This document shows positions 56,345 to 64,000 of a DNA stretch of 64,000 bases, piece after piece; the stretch's first letter is position 1; each line of letters starts with the position of its first letter. Both the position numbers and the translations under genes were made by a program. Origin of the DNA: Paenibacillus foliorum (GTDB taxonomy: Bacteria; Bacillota; Bacilli; Paenibacillales; NBRC-103111); the NCBI RefSeq assembly GCF_013141765.1, contig NZ_WHOD01000067.1, positions 1 to 64,000 of the forward strand, in the 5' to 3' direction. The notes under the pieces were generated by a model. The model did not search any database. It was not told the origin of the DNA and saw nothing but the letters and a program-made list of their open reading frames with translations.

Positions 56345-57506
56345 CACGAAATTTTGGGGATATCGCCGTAAAGACGGGGCTGTTGGTGTACGTAATCATG
56401 TATTGATTTTACCTACGATCGTTTGCGCTACGCAATCCGCTATGCGCATCACGGAGCTCGTGCAGGGGACGGTATCATTTGTTCACCAGCATGGCTGCGC
56501 TCAGGTTGGCGTCGACTACGATCAAACATTCCGCACATATGTCGGCATCGGATGTAATCCGAACGTGTATGGAGTCGTTGTGCTTGGTCTTGGCTGCGAA
56601 ACGCATCAAGGGCGGAGCGTGGCAAATGAAATTGCCAAACGGACAGGAAAGCCGGTTGAGCTTGTTTCGATTCAGGACCATGGCGGTACATTAATGACGA
56701 TTGCCAAAGGTGCGCAAGTAGCGGCACGAATGGTGCAGGACGCATCGATGCAGCGCCGGGAAGAGTGCGATATCAGCGAATTGATCGTCGCTACGGAATG
56801 CGGCGGTTCGGACGCCTGCTCCGGTCTGTCGGCGAACCCCGCGGTTGGCGTTGTCAGCGATATGATCGTAGATGGTGGCGGTACGGCGATTTTGGCGGAA
56901 ACGTCGGAAATTATCGGTGCGGAGCATTTGCTTGCGGACCGTGCGGTAGACGACAAGGTAGCCAAGCGTGTTTATGAGGTTATTGAAGCGATGGAGCAGA
57001 AAGCTATTTTCATGGGGGTCGACATCCGCACCGGCAATCCGACTCCAGGCAACATTAAAGGCGGGTTAAGCTCGCTCGAGGAAAAATCGCTCGGAGCGGC
57101 GGCGAAAGCAGGCTCCCGTCCTCTGCAGGAGCTGATCAATTACGCGGAAAATCCGACGAAGAAAGGTTTAGTCTGGATGGACACGCCTGGGCAAGACATC
57201 GAGCAGCTCACCGGCATGGTTGCGGGTGGGGCGCAGGTTGTGTTGTTTACTAGCGGACGCGGAACGCCGACAGGATCACCGATCGCTCCGGTTATCAAAA
57301 TTGCGACCAATACCCGGATGTTCGAAAATATGTCTGACAACATGGACATGAACGCGGGAACAATCATTGAAGGCAAGGAATCGGTGCAGGACGTAGGACA
57401 GCGCATTTACGACGAAGTACTGCAGGTAGCGACCGGTAAAATGACGAAAGCGGAAATATTGAAGCAATACGACTTCGGAATTAATCGGATCGGCCCTACG
57501 TTCTAA
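56325..57506 (+). CDS. UxaA-type dehydratase large subunit
   Basis: 393-residue homologue of the C-terminal part of altronate/galactarate dehydratases, which remove water from sugar acids to give 2-keto-3-deoxy acids. Family blocks are [57 protein letters not shown] and [10 protein letters not shown]. The cysteines in GC and CGGSDAC may bind a metal or cluster. GTG 56325 has an AGAGG 5 nt away; TTG 56334 is an alternative start. Confidence 0.9.
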   Translation: MIKLELNTKFWGYRRKDGAVGVRNHVLILPTIVCATQSAMRITELVQGTVSFVHQHGCAQVGVDYDQTFRTYVGIGCNPNVYGVVVLGLGCETHQGRSVANEIAKRTGKPVELVSIQDHGGTLMTIAKGAQVAARMVQDASMQRREECDISELIVATECGGSDACSGLSANPAVGVVSDMIVDGGGTAILAETSEIIGAEHLLADRAVDDKVAKRVYEVIEAMEQKAIFMGVDIRTGNPTPGNIKGGLSSLEEKSLGAAAKAGSRPLQELINYAENPTKKGLVWMDTPGQDIEQLTGMVAGGAQVVLFTSGRGTPTGSPIAPVIKIATNTRMFENMSDNMDMNAGTIIEGKESVQDVGQRIYDEVLQVATGKMTKAEILKQYDFGINRIGPTF

Positions 57507-57532
57507 AGATTGCTGCAAAAAGGAGGGTGTAC

Positions 57533-58432
57533 ATGAATAAGATTAAAGCAGCCATATTGGGCTCAGGAAATATAGGTACAGATTTAATGTACAAGCTGGA
57601 GCGCAGCGACTTTCTGGAGCTGACCGCCGTTATTGGCATTGATCCAGAATCGGACGGCTTGAAAAGAGCCGCTTCCAGAGGGTATGCGACCTTCGCTAAC
57701 GGAATTCAGGCTGTAGTCGAAAATCCGAGCATAGCCGATATTGTATTTGATGCGACTTCCGCCAAAGCGCATGTGCGGCATGCAAAGGTTTTAAAGGAAT
57801 TAGGCAAAATGGCGATTGACCTGACCCCAGCCGCCCGCGGGCCATTTTTGAGTCCTGCCGTTAATTTTATGGATCATTTGGACGCTCCGAACGTTAATAT
57901 GATCACATGCGGCGGCCAAGCGACGATTCCGATCGTGTATGCGATTAATCAGGTGGCAGATGTGGCTTATGCAGAAATTGTTGCCACTATTTCCAGCAGA
58001 AGCGCCGGACCCGGCACCCGGGCGAACATCGACGAATTTACGACAACGACCCGTCGCGGCTTGGAGGAAGTAGGGGGCGCGGATTGCGGAAAGGCTCTGA
58101 TTATATTAAATCCGGCAAACCCGCCGATTATGATGAGAAATACGGTGTACTGCGAAGTACGGAATATGAATCAGGACGCGATTACCCAAGCTGTACACAA
58201 CATGGTAAATCAAGTGAAGCAATATGTGCCGGGTTACCGGCTGAAGCAGGATGTTTTATTCGATGAAGAAAAGGTAACGATTCTCCTGGAGGTTGAAGGA
58301 GCCGGCGATTATTTCGAGCCGTATGCGGGCAATCTCGATATCATGACCGCTGCCGCAGTGCGGATCGGAGAGCAATTCGCGCGGCATAAGCTCTCATTGG
58401 CATCCAACGGGGAAGGAGTGAATGCGAAGTGA
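57533..58432 (+). CDS. Acetaldehyde dehydrogenase (acetylating), MhpF/DmpF family
   Basis: 299-residue CoA-acylating aldehyde dehydrogenase that turns the aldehyde released by the partner aldolase into acyl-CoA with NAD+. It has the Rossmann motif GSGNIGTDL and the catalytic cysteine in [11 protein letters not shown] (about residue 126). ATG 57533 is 6 nt after AAGGAGG; GTG 57527 is too close. GTGA overlap with the aldolase gene fits the channelling pair known from meta-cleavage pathways. Confidence 0.93.
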   Translation: MNKIKAAILGSGNIGTDLMYKLERSDFLELTAVIGIDPESDGLKRAASRGYATFANGIQAVVENPSIADIVFDATSAKAHVRHAKVLKELGKMAIDLTPAARGPFLSPAVNFMDHLDAPNVNMITCGGQATIPIVYAINQVADVAYAEIVATISSRSAGPGTRANIDEFTTTTRRGLEEVGGADCGKALIILNPANPPIMMRNTVYCEVRNMNQDAITQAVHNMVNQVKQYVPGYRLKQDVLFDEEKVTILLEVEGAGDYFEPYAGNLDIMTAAAVRIGEQFARHKLSLASNGEGVNAK

Positions 58433-59445
58433 TTCCAACTAGTACTGTACCGGTACGTATAACGGAAGTATGTCTCAGGGACGGCAGCCATGCTGTCGCC
58501 CACCAATTTACGGTGGAGCAGGTTCGCGAAGTGACCCGCGCACTGGACGATGCGGGTATGCATTATATTGAGGTCAGCCACGGCGATGGATTAGGCGGCT
58601 CTACACTTCAGTACGGTCGGTCACTCGTCGACGAGATGAAGCTGATAGAAGCCGCGGTGGAGCAGTGCAAGCAGTCGAAAGTCGCTGTGCTGCTCATCCC
58701 TGGCATCGGCACCGTACATGAGCTGAAGCAGGCACATTCGCTAGGGGCCAAGCTGGTGCGAGTAGCGACGCACGTCACGGAAGCGGACGTATCGGCACAG
58801 CACCTTCAAGTTGCCCGTGAGCTTGGCATGGAGGCGCTTGGCTTTTTGATGATGGCGCATTCCGCGCCTGTCGATGTGTTGGTGGAGCAAGCGAAGCTGA
58901 TGGAGAGCTACGGCGCTCAGGCTGTTTATGTAACCGACTCGGCCGGCACTTTGCTGCCTGAACAAGTCCAAGAGCGCGTTCGCGCACTGCGCAATGCCGT
59001 CTCCTGCGAAATCGGCTTTCATGCTCATAACAATCTTTCGCTAGCCGTGGCGAATACGCTTATTGCTATTCAAGAAGGAGCCACCCGAATCGACAGCAGC
59101 GTCAGGTGCCTTGGCGCAGGTTCAGGCAATACGCAAACGGAGGCATTGCTCGCAGTGCTCGAGCGGCGCGGTGTCGATCTTGGCATTGATTTGTTTAAAA
59201 TGATGGATCTCGCCGAAGACATCGTCGCCCCGATTATGCACCGCGTACCGGAGGTTAATAAAGGCAGCTTGGCAATGGGCTTTGCCGGCGTTTATTCCAG
59301 CTTTCTGCTTCACGCAGAGCGAGCTGGAAAACGATTTGGCGTCGATCCGCGCAACATTCTAATTGAGCTCGGACGCCGTAAAGCGGTCGGTGGCCAAGAA
59401 GATATGATTGTCGACGTTGCCGCCGAGTTGGCGAAACAAAAATAA
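58429..59445 (+). CDS. 4-hydroxy-2-oxovalerate aldolase family (MhpE/DmpG)
   Basis: 338-residue DRE-TIM metallolyase family aldolase that cleaves 4-hydroxy-2-oxoacids to pyruvate and an aldehyde. It has [15 protein letters not shown], with the Arg-Asp pair and catalytic His, and metal-ligand [12 protein letters not shown]. The start is GTG 58429, overlapping the dehydrogenase stop. Aromatic-degradation genes are absent, so the likely substrate is a 2-keto-3-deoxy sugar acid from the upstream dehydratase. Confidence 0.92.
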   Translation: MIPTSTVPVRITEVCLRDGSHAVAHQFTVEQVREVTRALDDAGMHYIEVSHGDGLGGSTLQYGRSLVDEMKLIEAAVEQCKQSKVAVLLIPGIGTVHELKQAHSLGAKLVRVATHVTEADVSAQHLQVARELGMEALGFLMMAHSAPVDVLVEQAKLMESYGAQAVYVTDSAGTLLPEQVQERVRALRNAVSCEIGFHAHNNLSLAVANTLIAIQEGATRIDSSVRCLGAGSGNTQTEALLAVLERRGVDLGIDLFKMMDLAEDIVAPIMHRVPEVNKGSLAMGFAGVYSSFLLHAERAGKRFGVDPRNILIELGRRKAVGGQEDMIVDVAAELAKQK

Positions 59446-59500
59446 ACAAGCAGGGATTGAGCTGGTTTGATCCCCAAAAAGATCGTTTCTCGTCCCTCGT

Positions 59501-59532
59501 ACCGTCTTGGCCAGGGAAGGAACGGTTTTTTT
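59501..59532 (+). terminator. Terminator of locus III
   Basis: ACCGT and ACGGT close an imperfect stem-loop followed by seven T. The remaining gap to 59761 shows no ORF I would support. Confidence 0.65.
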
Positions 59533-59761
59533 GTCGTGGTTTGTTTTATTTTCCTGTGGCGCGGAAGACAAAGATATGGATTGCAAGTAGAGAGGAGTGC
59601 TTGACGAAGCAGAAGAATGGTTATCATAGATATAACAAATTTTCCTGTACTTTGGATAGATAGCCGCGTGCGATATACGTTTTTTTGCATAACCTATAAA
59701 AGGGCGACAGATGGATGTACGGTACAATGATTTGTAAATGTTGTGAAAAATAGACATTAAG

Positions 59762-59791
59762 GTGACAACGGGCCTGTTTTTGCGATATAAT
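59762..59791 (+). promoter_or_regulatory. Predicted promoter of ychF
   Basis: GTGACA at 59762-59767, an 18-bp spacer and a perfect TATAAT at 59786-59791, about 40 nt before the gene. Confidence 0.55.
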
Positions 59792-59839
59792 GTCTATTTA
59801 GGAATGTTTAATAATGATTACTAAGGAGTTGTCCTATAC

Positions 59840-60940
59840 ATGGCTTTAAAAGCAGGGATCGTGGGTTTGCCGAACGTGGGAAAATCCACTTTATTTAATG
59901 CGATTACGCAAGCGGGCGCCGAGTCGGCGAACTACCCTTTTTGCACGATAGATCCGAATGTAGGTGTAGTAGAGGTTCCGGACGAGCGACTTGTTAAGCT
60001 AACTGAGCTTGTAGTTCCGAAAAGTGTAGTACCTACTGCATTTGAGTTCATTGATATTGCAGGTATTGTTAAGGGCGCGAGCAAGGGGGAAGGGCTTGGT
60101 AACAAGTTTCTTGCCCATATTAGAGAAGTAGACGCTATCGTGCATGTTGTTCGGTGTTTTCAAGATGAGAATATTACGCATGTATCCGGCGGGGTTAACC
60201 CACTTAGTGATATTGAGACGATCAACCTGGAGCTTATTTTGGCTGATGTGGAGTCTGTTGAGAAGCGGATTGACCGTTCCCGTAAAAACATGAAGGGCGG
60301 CGACAAGAAGTATGCGGCGGAAGTCGAGTGCCTTGAGCGCATAAAAGACGCTTTGTATAACGACAAGCCAGCGCGCAGCGTTGAAATGAGCGAAGATGAG
60401 AAGCTGCTGATCCGCGATCTGCATCTGTTGACCATGAAGCCGATGCTGTATGCGGCCAATGTAAGCGAAGAAGAAGTGGCATCTGCCGATGATAATCCGT
60501 TTGTGCAGAAGGTGCGTGAGTACGCGGCTCTAGAGGGTGCGGAAGTAGTGCCAATCAGTGCGAAGGTGGAGTCGGAGATAGCTGAGCTGGAAGGCGAAGA
60601 TAAAGCAATGTTCCTCGAGGAGCTTGGCTTGCAGGAATCCGGTTTGAATCGTCTGATAAAAGCGGCATATAAGCTGCTTGGATTGTACACCTACTTTACT
60701 GCAGGCGTGCAGGAGGTTCGTGCATGGACAATTCGCATGGGTACGAAAGCGCCTCAAGCTGCTGGAGTTATTCATACTGATTTTGAACGTGGCTTTATCC
60801 GCGCGGAAGTGGTTGCCTACGATGACTTGGTTAATGCGGGGTCCATGAACGCGGCGAAGGAAAAGGGTCAGGTTCGTTTGGAAGGTAAAGAATACGTTGT
60901 AAAAGATGGCGATGTCATGCATTTCCGATTCAACGTTTAG
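59840..60940 (+). CDS. ychF: Redox-regulated ATPase YchF
   Basis: 366-residue Obg-family P-loop protein that hydrolyses ATP rather than GTP and associates with ribosomes. G1 motif GLPNVGKST (residues 8-16) and G3 [10 protein letters not shown] are present. The usual NKxD is replaced by NVSE, the family mark for ATP use. A coiled-coil insertion and a C-terminal TGS domain ([15 protein letters not shown], ending [12 protein letters not shown]) follow. ATG 59840 is behind AAGGAG. Confidence 0.97.
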   Translation: MALKAGIVGLPNVGKSTLFNAITQAGAESANYPFCTIDPNVGVVEVPDERLVKLTELVVPKSVVPTAFEFIDIAGIVKGASKGEGLGNKFLAHIREVDAIVHVVRCFQDENITHVSGGVNPLSDIETINLELILADVESVEKRIDRSRKNMKGGDKKYAAEVECLERIKDALYNDKPARSVEMSEDEKLLIRDLHLLTMKPMLYAANVSEEEVASADDNPFVQKVREYAALEGAEVVPISAKVESEIAELEGEDKAMFLEELGLQESGLNRLIKAAYKLLGLYTYFTAGVQEVRAWTIRMGTKAPQAAGVIHTDFERGFIRAEVVAYDDLVNAGSMNAAKEKGQVRLEGKEYVVKDGDVMHFRFNV

Positions 60941-60986
60941 CGTTGCAATCGGATAAAAATAAAAGTACAGGTAAGTGAGCGGACGA

Positions 60987-61093
60987 TTTAATCATAAGCA
61001 AGCAGTTACAAGTGTAGGGCGGAGATGCTCCGGCAGGGTCGGCACGATTCCCGCAGGTGGTGCCTCGGCCTTTCTCGGCGAGATGTGATTAAA
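60987..61093 (+). other. Structured leader upstream of prfA
   Basis: TTTAATCA (60987-60994) pairs with TGATTAAA (61086-61093), closing a GC-rich segment that can form further hairpins (CGGAG-ATG-CTCCG and GGCAC/GTGCC). It differs strongly in composition from its flanks. No known RNA family was recognised. Confidence 0.5.
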
Positions 61094-61121
61094 CAAATTT
61101 CAGTACAAGGGGTGAATTATT

Positions 61122-62195
61122 GTGTTAGACAGATTACAATCACTGGCTGATCGCTATGATAAATTAAGCGAGCTTCTTTGCGATCCCGATGTTACAAGCG
61201 ATACGAAGAAGCTTCGGGAATATTCCAAGGAGCAATCGGATTTGCAGGAATCCTATGAAGCTTACACGGAATATAAGAGCGTTGTGGAGCAGCATGATGC
61301 GGCACGGGCTATGCAAAATGAGAAGTTGGACGATGAAATGCGCGAGCTAGTTAAAATGGAGCTCGATGAGCTTTCTCAGCGTAAGGAAGAGCTTGAGGCT
61401 CTTATTAATGTTTTAATGCTGCCGAAGGATCCGAATGATGACAAGAACGTGATCGTGGAAATTCGCGGCGCGGCAGGCGGAGATGAAGCTGCTTTGTTCG
61501 CCTCTGACCTTTACCGGATGTATACCAAATATGCTGATGTACAAGGCTGGCGGACCGAAATCATGGATGTTAACATGAATGATTTGGGTGGTTTTAAAGA
61601 GATTATTTTTATGGTTAACGGAAAAGGCGCGTACAGTAAGCTGAAATACGAAAGCGGCGCGCATCGGGTACAACGAATTCCTACAACGGAATCGGGAGGC
61701 CGGATTCATACTTCAACCTCCACGGTTGCAGTAATGCCGGAGATGGAAGAGTTCGATATTGAAATTCACGATAGCGATATTCGCGTGGATACATTCTGTT
61801 CCAGTGGAGCAGGTGGGCAGTCGGTTAACACGACTAAATCAGCAGTTCGTGTAACACATGTGCCTACGGGGATTGTTGCTACCTGTCAGGATGGCAAATC
61901 GCAAAACTCTAATAAGGACAAAGCGCTGCAGGTGCTTCGGGCACGGATTTTTGATAAGTTCCAGCAGGAGGAAATGTCCAAATATGCTGGTGATCGGAAA
62001 AGCAAGGTGGGTACGGGCGACCGAAGCGAACGAATTCGGACGTACAACTTCCCGCAAAGCCGAGTAACGGATCACAGGATAGGGCTGACGCTGCACCGTT
62101 TGGATGCAGTTTTGAACGGCGATATGGGAGAGATTGTTTCCGCACTTACGATTGCTGCGCAATCGGATTTGATGGATAAAGGAGATCAAGAATAA
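61122..62195 (+). CDS. prfA: Peptide chain release factor 1
   Basis: Recognises UAA and UAG in the ribosomal A site and triggers peptide release; 357 residues. The GGQ motif (231-233) in [12 protein letters not shown] is the methylation and catalytic site. The stop-recognition tripeptide is PTT in [14 protein letters not shown], corresponding to PAT in other species. GTG 61122 follows AAGGGG. It is followed after 4 bp by prmC, which encodes the enzyme that methylates its glutamine. Confidence 0.98.
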   Translation: MLDRLQSLADRYDKLSELLCDPDVTSDTKKLREYSKEQSDLQESYEAYTEYKSVVEQHDAARAMQNEKLDDEMRELVKMELDELSQRKEELEALINVLMLPKDPNDDKNVIVEIRGAAGGDEAALFASDLYRMYTKYADVQGWRTEIMDVNMNDLGGFKEIIFMVNGKGAYSKLKYESGAHRVQRIPTTESGGRIHTSTSTVAVMPEMEEFDIEIHDSDIRVDTFCSSGAGGQSVNTTKSAVRVTHVPTGIVATCQDGKSQNSNKDKALQVLRARIFDKFQQEEMSKYAGDRKSKVGTGDRSERIRTYNFPQSRVTDHRIGLTLHRLDAVLNGDMGEIVSALTIAAQSDLMDKGDQE

Positions 62196-62199
62196 ACCG

Positions 62200-63249
62200 A
62201 TGACCGCTGAACAGCAGTTGACGATACGTGAAGCCTATGTTGAGGCTTCTTCTTTTTTGCTGGGGCATCAAGTGCAGGAAGCGGCTAACTGCGCGGATTT
62301 GCTCCTTCAGCATGTGCTTGGCTATACGCGCAGTGAGCTGCTTTTGCGCTGGCAGGAAATGTTCCCCGTAGAACAATTGGAGCTGTGGCAGGAGCTGCTG
62401 GAGCGTAAAGCGTCTGGGGAGCCGGTCCAATATATTATCGGGGAGCAGGAGTTTTATGGTCTTCCTTTTACAGTGAATCCAGCGGTTCTGATCCCTCGGC
62501 CGGAGACGGAGCTGCTGGTTGAGCAGGTGGTGCTGCTTGGGAAACAGCTGTGGCCGGGAGCGGAAGCAGAGAGCCGAGCGAGTGGAGCGGGGGCAGAGAG
62601 TTTAGAGGTCACGTCGGGAGCGAATGAGAGCGGTGAAGCAGGACTCGAAGCGAGGCGAGCGACGGATCAATCGGGAATCGGACAAGACTGTGGCGAACCA
62701 GAGCAGGAGCGGGAAGCAGGAGTGGGGCCGCTGATTGCGGACATCGGCGCAGGAAGCGGGGCAATCGCGGTGAGCCTTGCCATGCAGTGCCCGCGGTGGT
62801 GCATCGTGAGCTCTGACATCTCGCCAGCTGCGCTGGCGGTAGCTGAAGCGAACGCGGAGCGCCATGGGGTTAGTGAGCGGGTCACCTTCATAGAAGGTGA
62901 CTTGCTCATGCCTTATATCGAGCGCGGCTTGAGACTCGATGCAGTGGTATCCAATCCGCCGTACATTCCGGAGGCGGATGAAGCTGGGCTGCAGCCCGAG
63001 GTACGGCTGCATGAGCCTCGCACCGCGCTGTATGGCGGGGCGGACGGGCTTGTGCTGTACCGGCGGTTGGCTGCGCAGCTCAAAGAGCTGGCGGTGATGC
63101 CGGCGCTGGTGGGGCTTGAGGTTGGTCTTGGTCAAGCCCAAGCGGTGGCGAAGCTGCTCAGCGATGTCGCAGAATGGGATGAAGTCCGGATCGTACCGGA
63201 TTTGGCTGGTATTGAGCGTCATGTTATTGCTGTTCGTTACAGCAAGTAA
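62200..63249 (+). CDS. prmC: Release factor glutamine methyltransferase, with insertion
   Basis: SAM-dependent methyltransferase that modifies the GGQ glutamine of release factors. The N-terminal helical domain (about 1-110) is followed by a Rossmann domain with DIGAGSGAIAVSLA (Gly183) and the catalytic NPPY (Asn252). At 349 residues it exceeds the usual 280-290. The excess is a low-complexity stretch rich in Gly, Ala, Glu, Ser and Arg between the two domains (about 118-176). Both catalytic motifs are intact, so it is probably functional. Confidence 0.95.
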   Translation: MTAEQQLTIREAYVEASSFLLGHQVQEAANCADLLLQHVLGYTRSELLLRWQEMFPVEQLELWQELLERKASGEPVQYIIGEQEFYGLPFTVNPAVLIPRPETELLVEQVVLLGKQLWPGAEAESRASGAGAESLEVTSGANESGEAGLEARRATDQSGIGQDCGEPEQEREAGVGPLIADIGAGSGAIAVSLAMQCPRWCIVSSDISPAALAVAEANAERHGVSERVTFIEGDLLMPYIERGLRLDAVVSNPPYIPEADEAGLQPEVRLHEPRTALYGGADGLVLYRRLAAQLKELAVMPALVGLEVGLGQAQAVAKLLSDVAEWDEVRIVPDLAGIERHVIAVRYSK

Positions 63250-63401
63250 ATCTATTAACTTATTAGCTTCATAGCCAAAACTAGTGTTCCCCAAATCAGT
63301 AGCAAATAGTTTGCCTGGAATTTCTCCAGCTAATTAGCCCATCACTTCCTCCATAAGCAGACTAACTGGAAAAGCTCCATCTTCGGTAGCGTTTATAGGG
63401 G

Positions 63402-63481
63402 GATAGGCCGTGAGGAGCTGAATTTGCTGGGGATTTTCCCGTTATTTGCGGCGATGAACTCACATGGCCTATCGCTTTTTC
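63402..63481 (+). terminator. Long hairpin after prmC, possible terminator
   Basis: GATAGGCC-GTGAG (63402-63414) pairs with CTCAC-AT-GGCCTATC (63459-63473) around 44 nt and is followed by GCTTTTTC. The preceding 63250-63400 holds no supported gene. Confidence 0.5.
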
Positions 63482-63540
63482 ATTAAGTACAGGGCTTTGC
63501 TGTTGAATACTATTAACTATCAAATTTAATAGATTACTAG

Positions 63541-63570
63541 GTTTAAACTCTCTCGCATAGGACCATACTA
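63541..63570 (+). promoter_or_regulatory. Candidate sigma-F/G promoter of spoIIR
   Basis: GTTTA at 63541-63545 and CATACTA at 63564-63570 fit the forespore sigma pattern (GYWTA and CATnnTA-type -10). The spacing is right if the -10 is read as GACCATACTA. spoIIR is a known sigma-F target in Bacillus subtilis. Confidence 0.5.
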
Positions 63571-63616
63571 GGACTATGAAATCGAGAAGCAGCGATGCGG
63601 GAGAGGCGGCTTAACC

Positions 63617-64000
63617 ATGGTGAAACGGACTTCGTGGAAACGTTATGTTTATATTATTTTTGCACTTATACTATTAATTACTTGTTGGGAAGCGAACCGT
63701 GAGCAGGGCGTAGTGCTTGCTTCGACTGTAAATAAAGAAAGCTCCGGCGAAGCTATACCACAGGAATCGATTCGCTTGCGTATTTTAGCTAATTCCGATT
63801 CGCCTGCCGATCAATGGATTAAGCGCGAGGTGCGCGATGCTATCGTTAGGCAGATGAATGAATGGGTTGGAGAGCCTCAAGGTATAGAGGAAGCGAGAAC
63901 GATAGTCCGTAAGCATTTGCCGGAGTTAAACGAATTGGTAGGAGAGACGCTGCGACAGAATGGATTTTCCTACACGTACGAGGCGGAGCTAGGAGTTGTT
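63617..64000 (+). CDS. spoIIR: Stage II sporulation protein R, 3' end beyond window
   Basis: The first 128 codons are visible. A basic start and one hydrophobic segment (YVYIIFALILLITCWEA) act as signal, then PQESIRLRILANSDSPADQWIKREVRDAIV matches the conserved SpoIIR core. SpoIIR is made in the forespore, exported to the intermembrane space, and triggers SpoIIGA to process pro-sigma-E in the mother cell. ATG 63617 lies 10 nt after GGGAGAGG. The gene is cut by the window edge. Confidence 0.93.
   Translation, partial: MVKRTSWKRYVYIIFALILLITCWEANREQGVVLASTVNKESSGEAIPQESIRLRILANSDSPADQWIKREVRDAIVRQMNEWVGEPQGIEEARTIVRKHLPELNELVGETLRQNGFSYTYEAELGVV

Noticed and set aside
56033..57506. Sulfolactate sulfo-lyase SuyAB
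   Set aside because: The split-subunit design fits, but no sulfite exporter, sulfolactate dehydrogenase or other sulfonate gene is nearby. UxaA-type sugar-acid dehydratase fits the sugar context better, although SuyAB is not excluded.
57533..59445. Aromatic meta-cleavage pathway segment
   Set aside because: MhpF and MhpE families are typical of it, but no ring-cleavage dioxygenase, hydrolase or hydratase of that pathway is in the operon.
62602..63294. 230-codon minus-strand frame opposite prmC
   Set aside because: It is antisense to a confidently assigned gene in GC-rich sequence; its composition is that of a shadow frame.

Overview
The window reads as chromosome of a spore-forming Bacillales bacterium, most likely Paenibacillus or a close relative. 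Three things point there: the block guaB-dacA-pdxS-pdxT-serS-tRNA-Ser, the sporulation genes sspP and spoIIR, and several sugar ABC loci with dedicated YesM/YesN-type regulators. This is inference from gene content and order; no database search was run.

Layout. 1-6.2 kb: housekeeping genes for GMP synthesis, cell-wall carboxypeptidase, pyridoxal phosphate synthase, seryl-tRNA synthetase and tRNA-Ser(TGA). 6.3-10.8 kb: small genes including sspP, then a HelD-type RNA polymerase-recycling ATPase and methionine aminopeptidase, transcribed divergently. 11.1-12.8 kb: a chemoreceptor. 13-25.75 kb: an amino-sugar catabolic operon (locus I) with solute-binding protein, oxidoreductase, DegT aminotransferase, TIM-barrel isomerase, LacI regulator, NagB-like deaminase, two permeases, AGE-family epimerase, ceramidase-like amidohydrolase and NagA. 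It is preceded by a near-consensus promoter, a cre-like site and copies of a palindrome that the LacI protein probably reads. 25.9-32.5 kb, minus strand: locus II, a YesM/YesN two-component pair with its own binding protein and permeases; a 23-bp-spaced direct repeat in front of the binding-protein gene is the likely response-regulator site.

32.7-39.0 kb: tRNA-Arg(CCT) followed by a two-component system and a Fe(III) ABC transporter behind Fur-box-like sites, closed by a degenerate copy of the tRNA 3' half plus its terminator. This is the footprint of an islet inserted at a tRNA gene, although no integrase is present. 39-43.5 kb: rarD and an ECF sigma/anti-sigma operon with membrane proteins and a lipoprotein. 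43.5-46.1 kb: a degenerate repeat, tadA, a DCC-family gene, and a PilZ gene under a class I c-di-GMP riboswitch whose leader can also fold to hide the start region.

46.2-59.4 kb: locus III, a compact catabolic operon with binding protein, two permeases, three Gfo/Idh oxidoreductases, a PdxA-like dehydrogenase, a LarA-like isomerase, a TIM-barrel isomerase, a split UxaA-type dehydratase, an acylating aldehyde dehydrogenase and a 4-hydroxy-2-oxoacid aldolase. I do not recognise this combination as a known pathway; it looks like non-phosphorylative breakdown of an unusual sugar or sugar acid to pyruvate and acyl-CoA. 59.8-64 kb: core genes ychF, prfA, prmC and the start of spoIIR.

None of the three sugar ABC loci has its own ATPase, so a shared MsmX-like ATPase elsewhere is presumably used. 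I saw no CRISPR array, transposase, integrase or rRNA.
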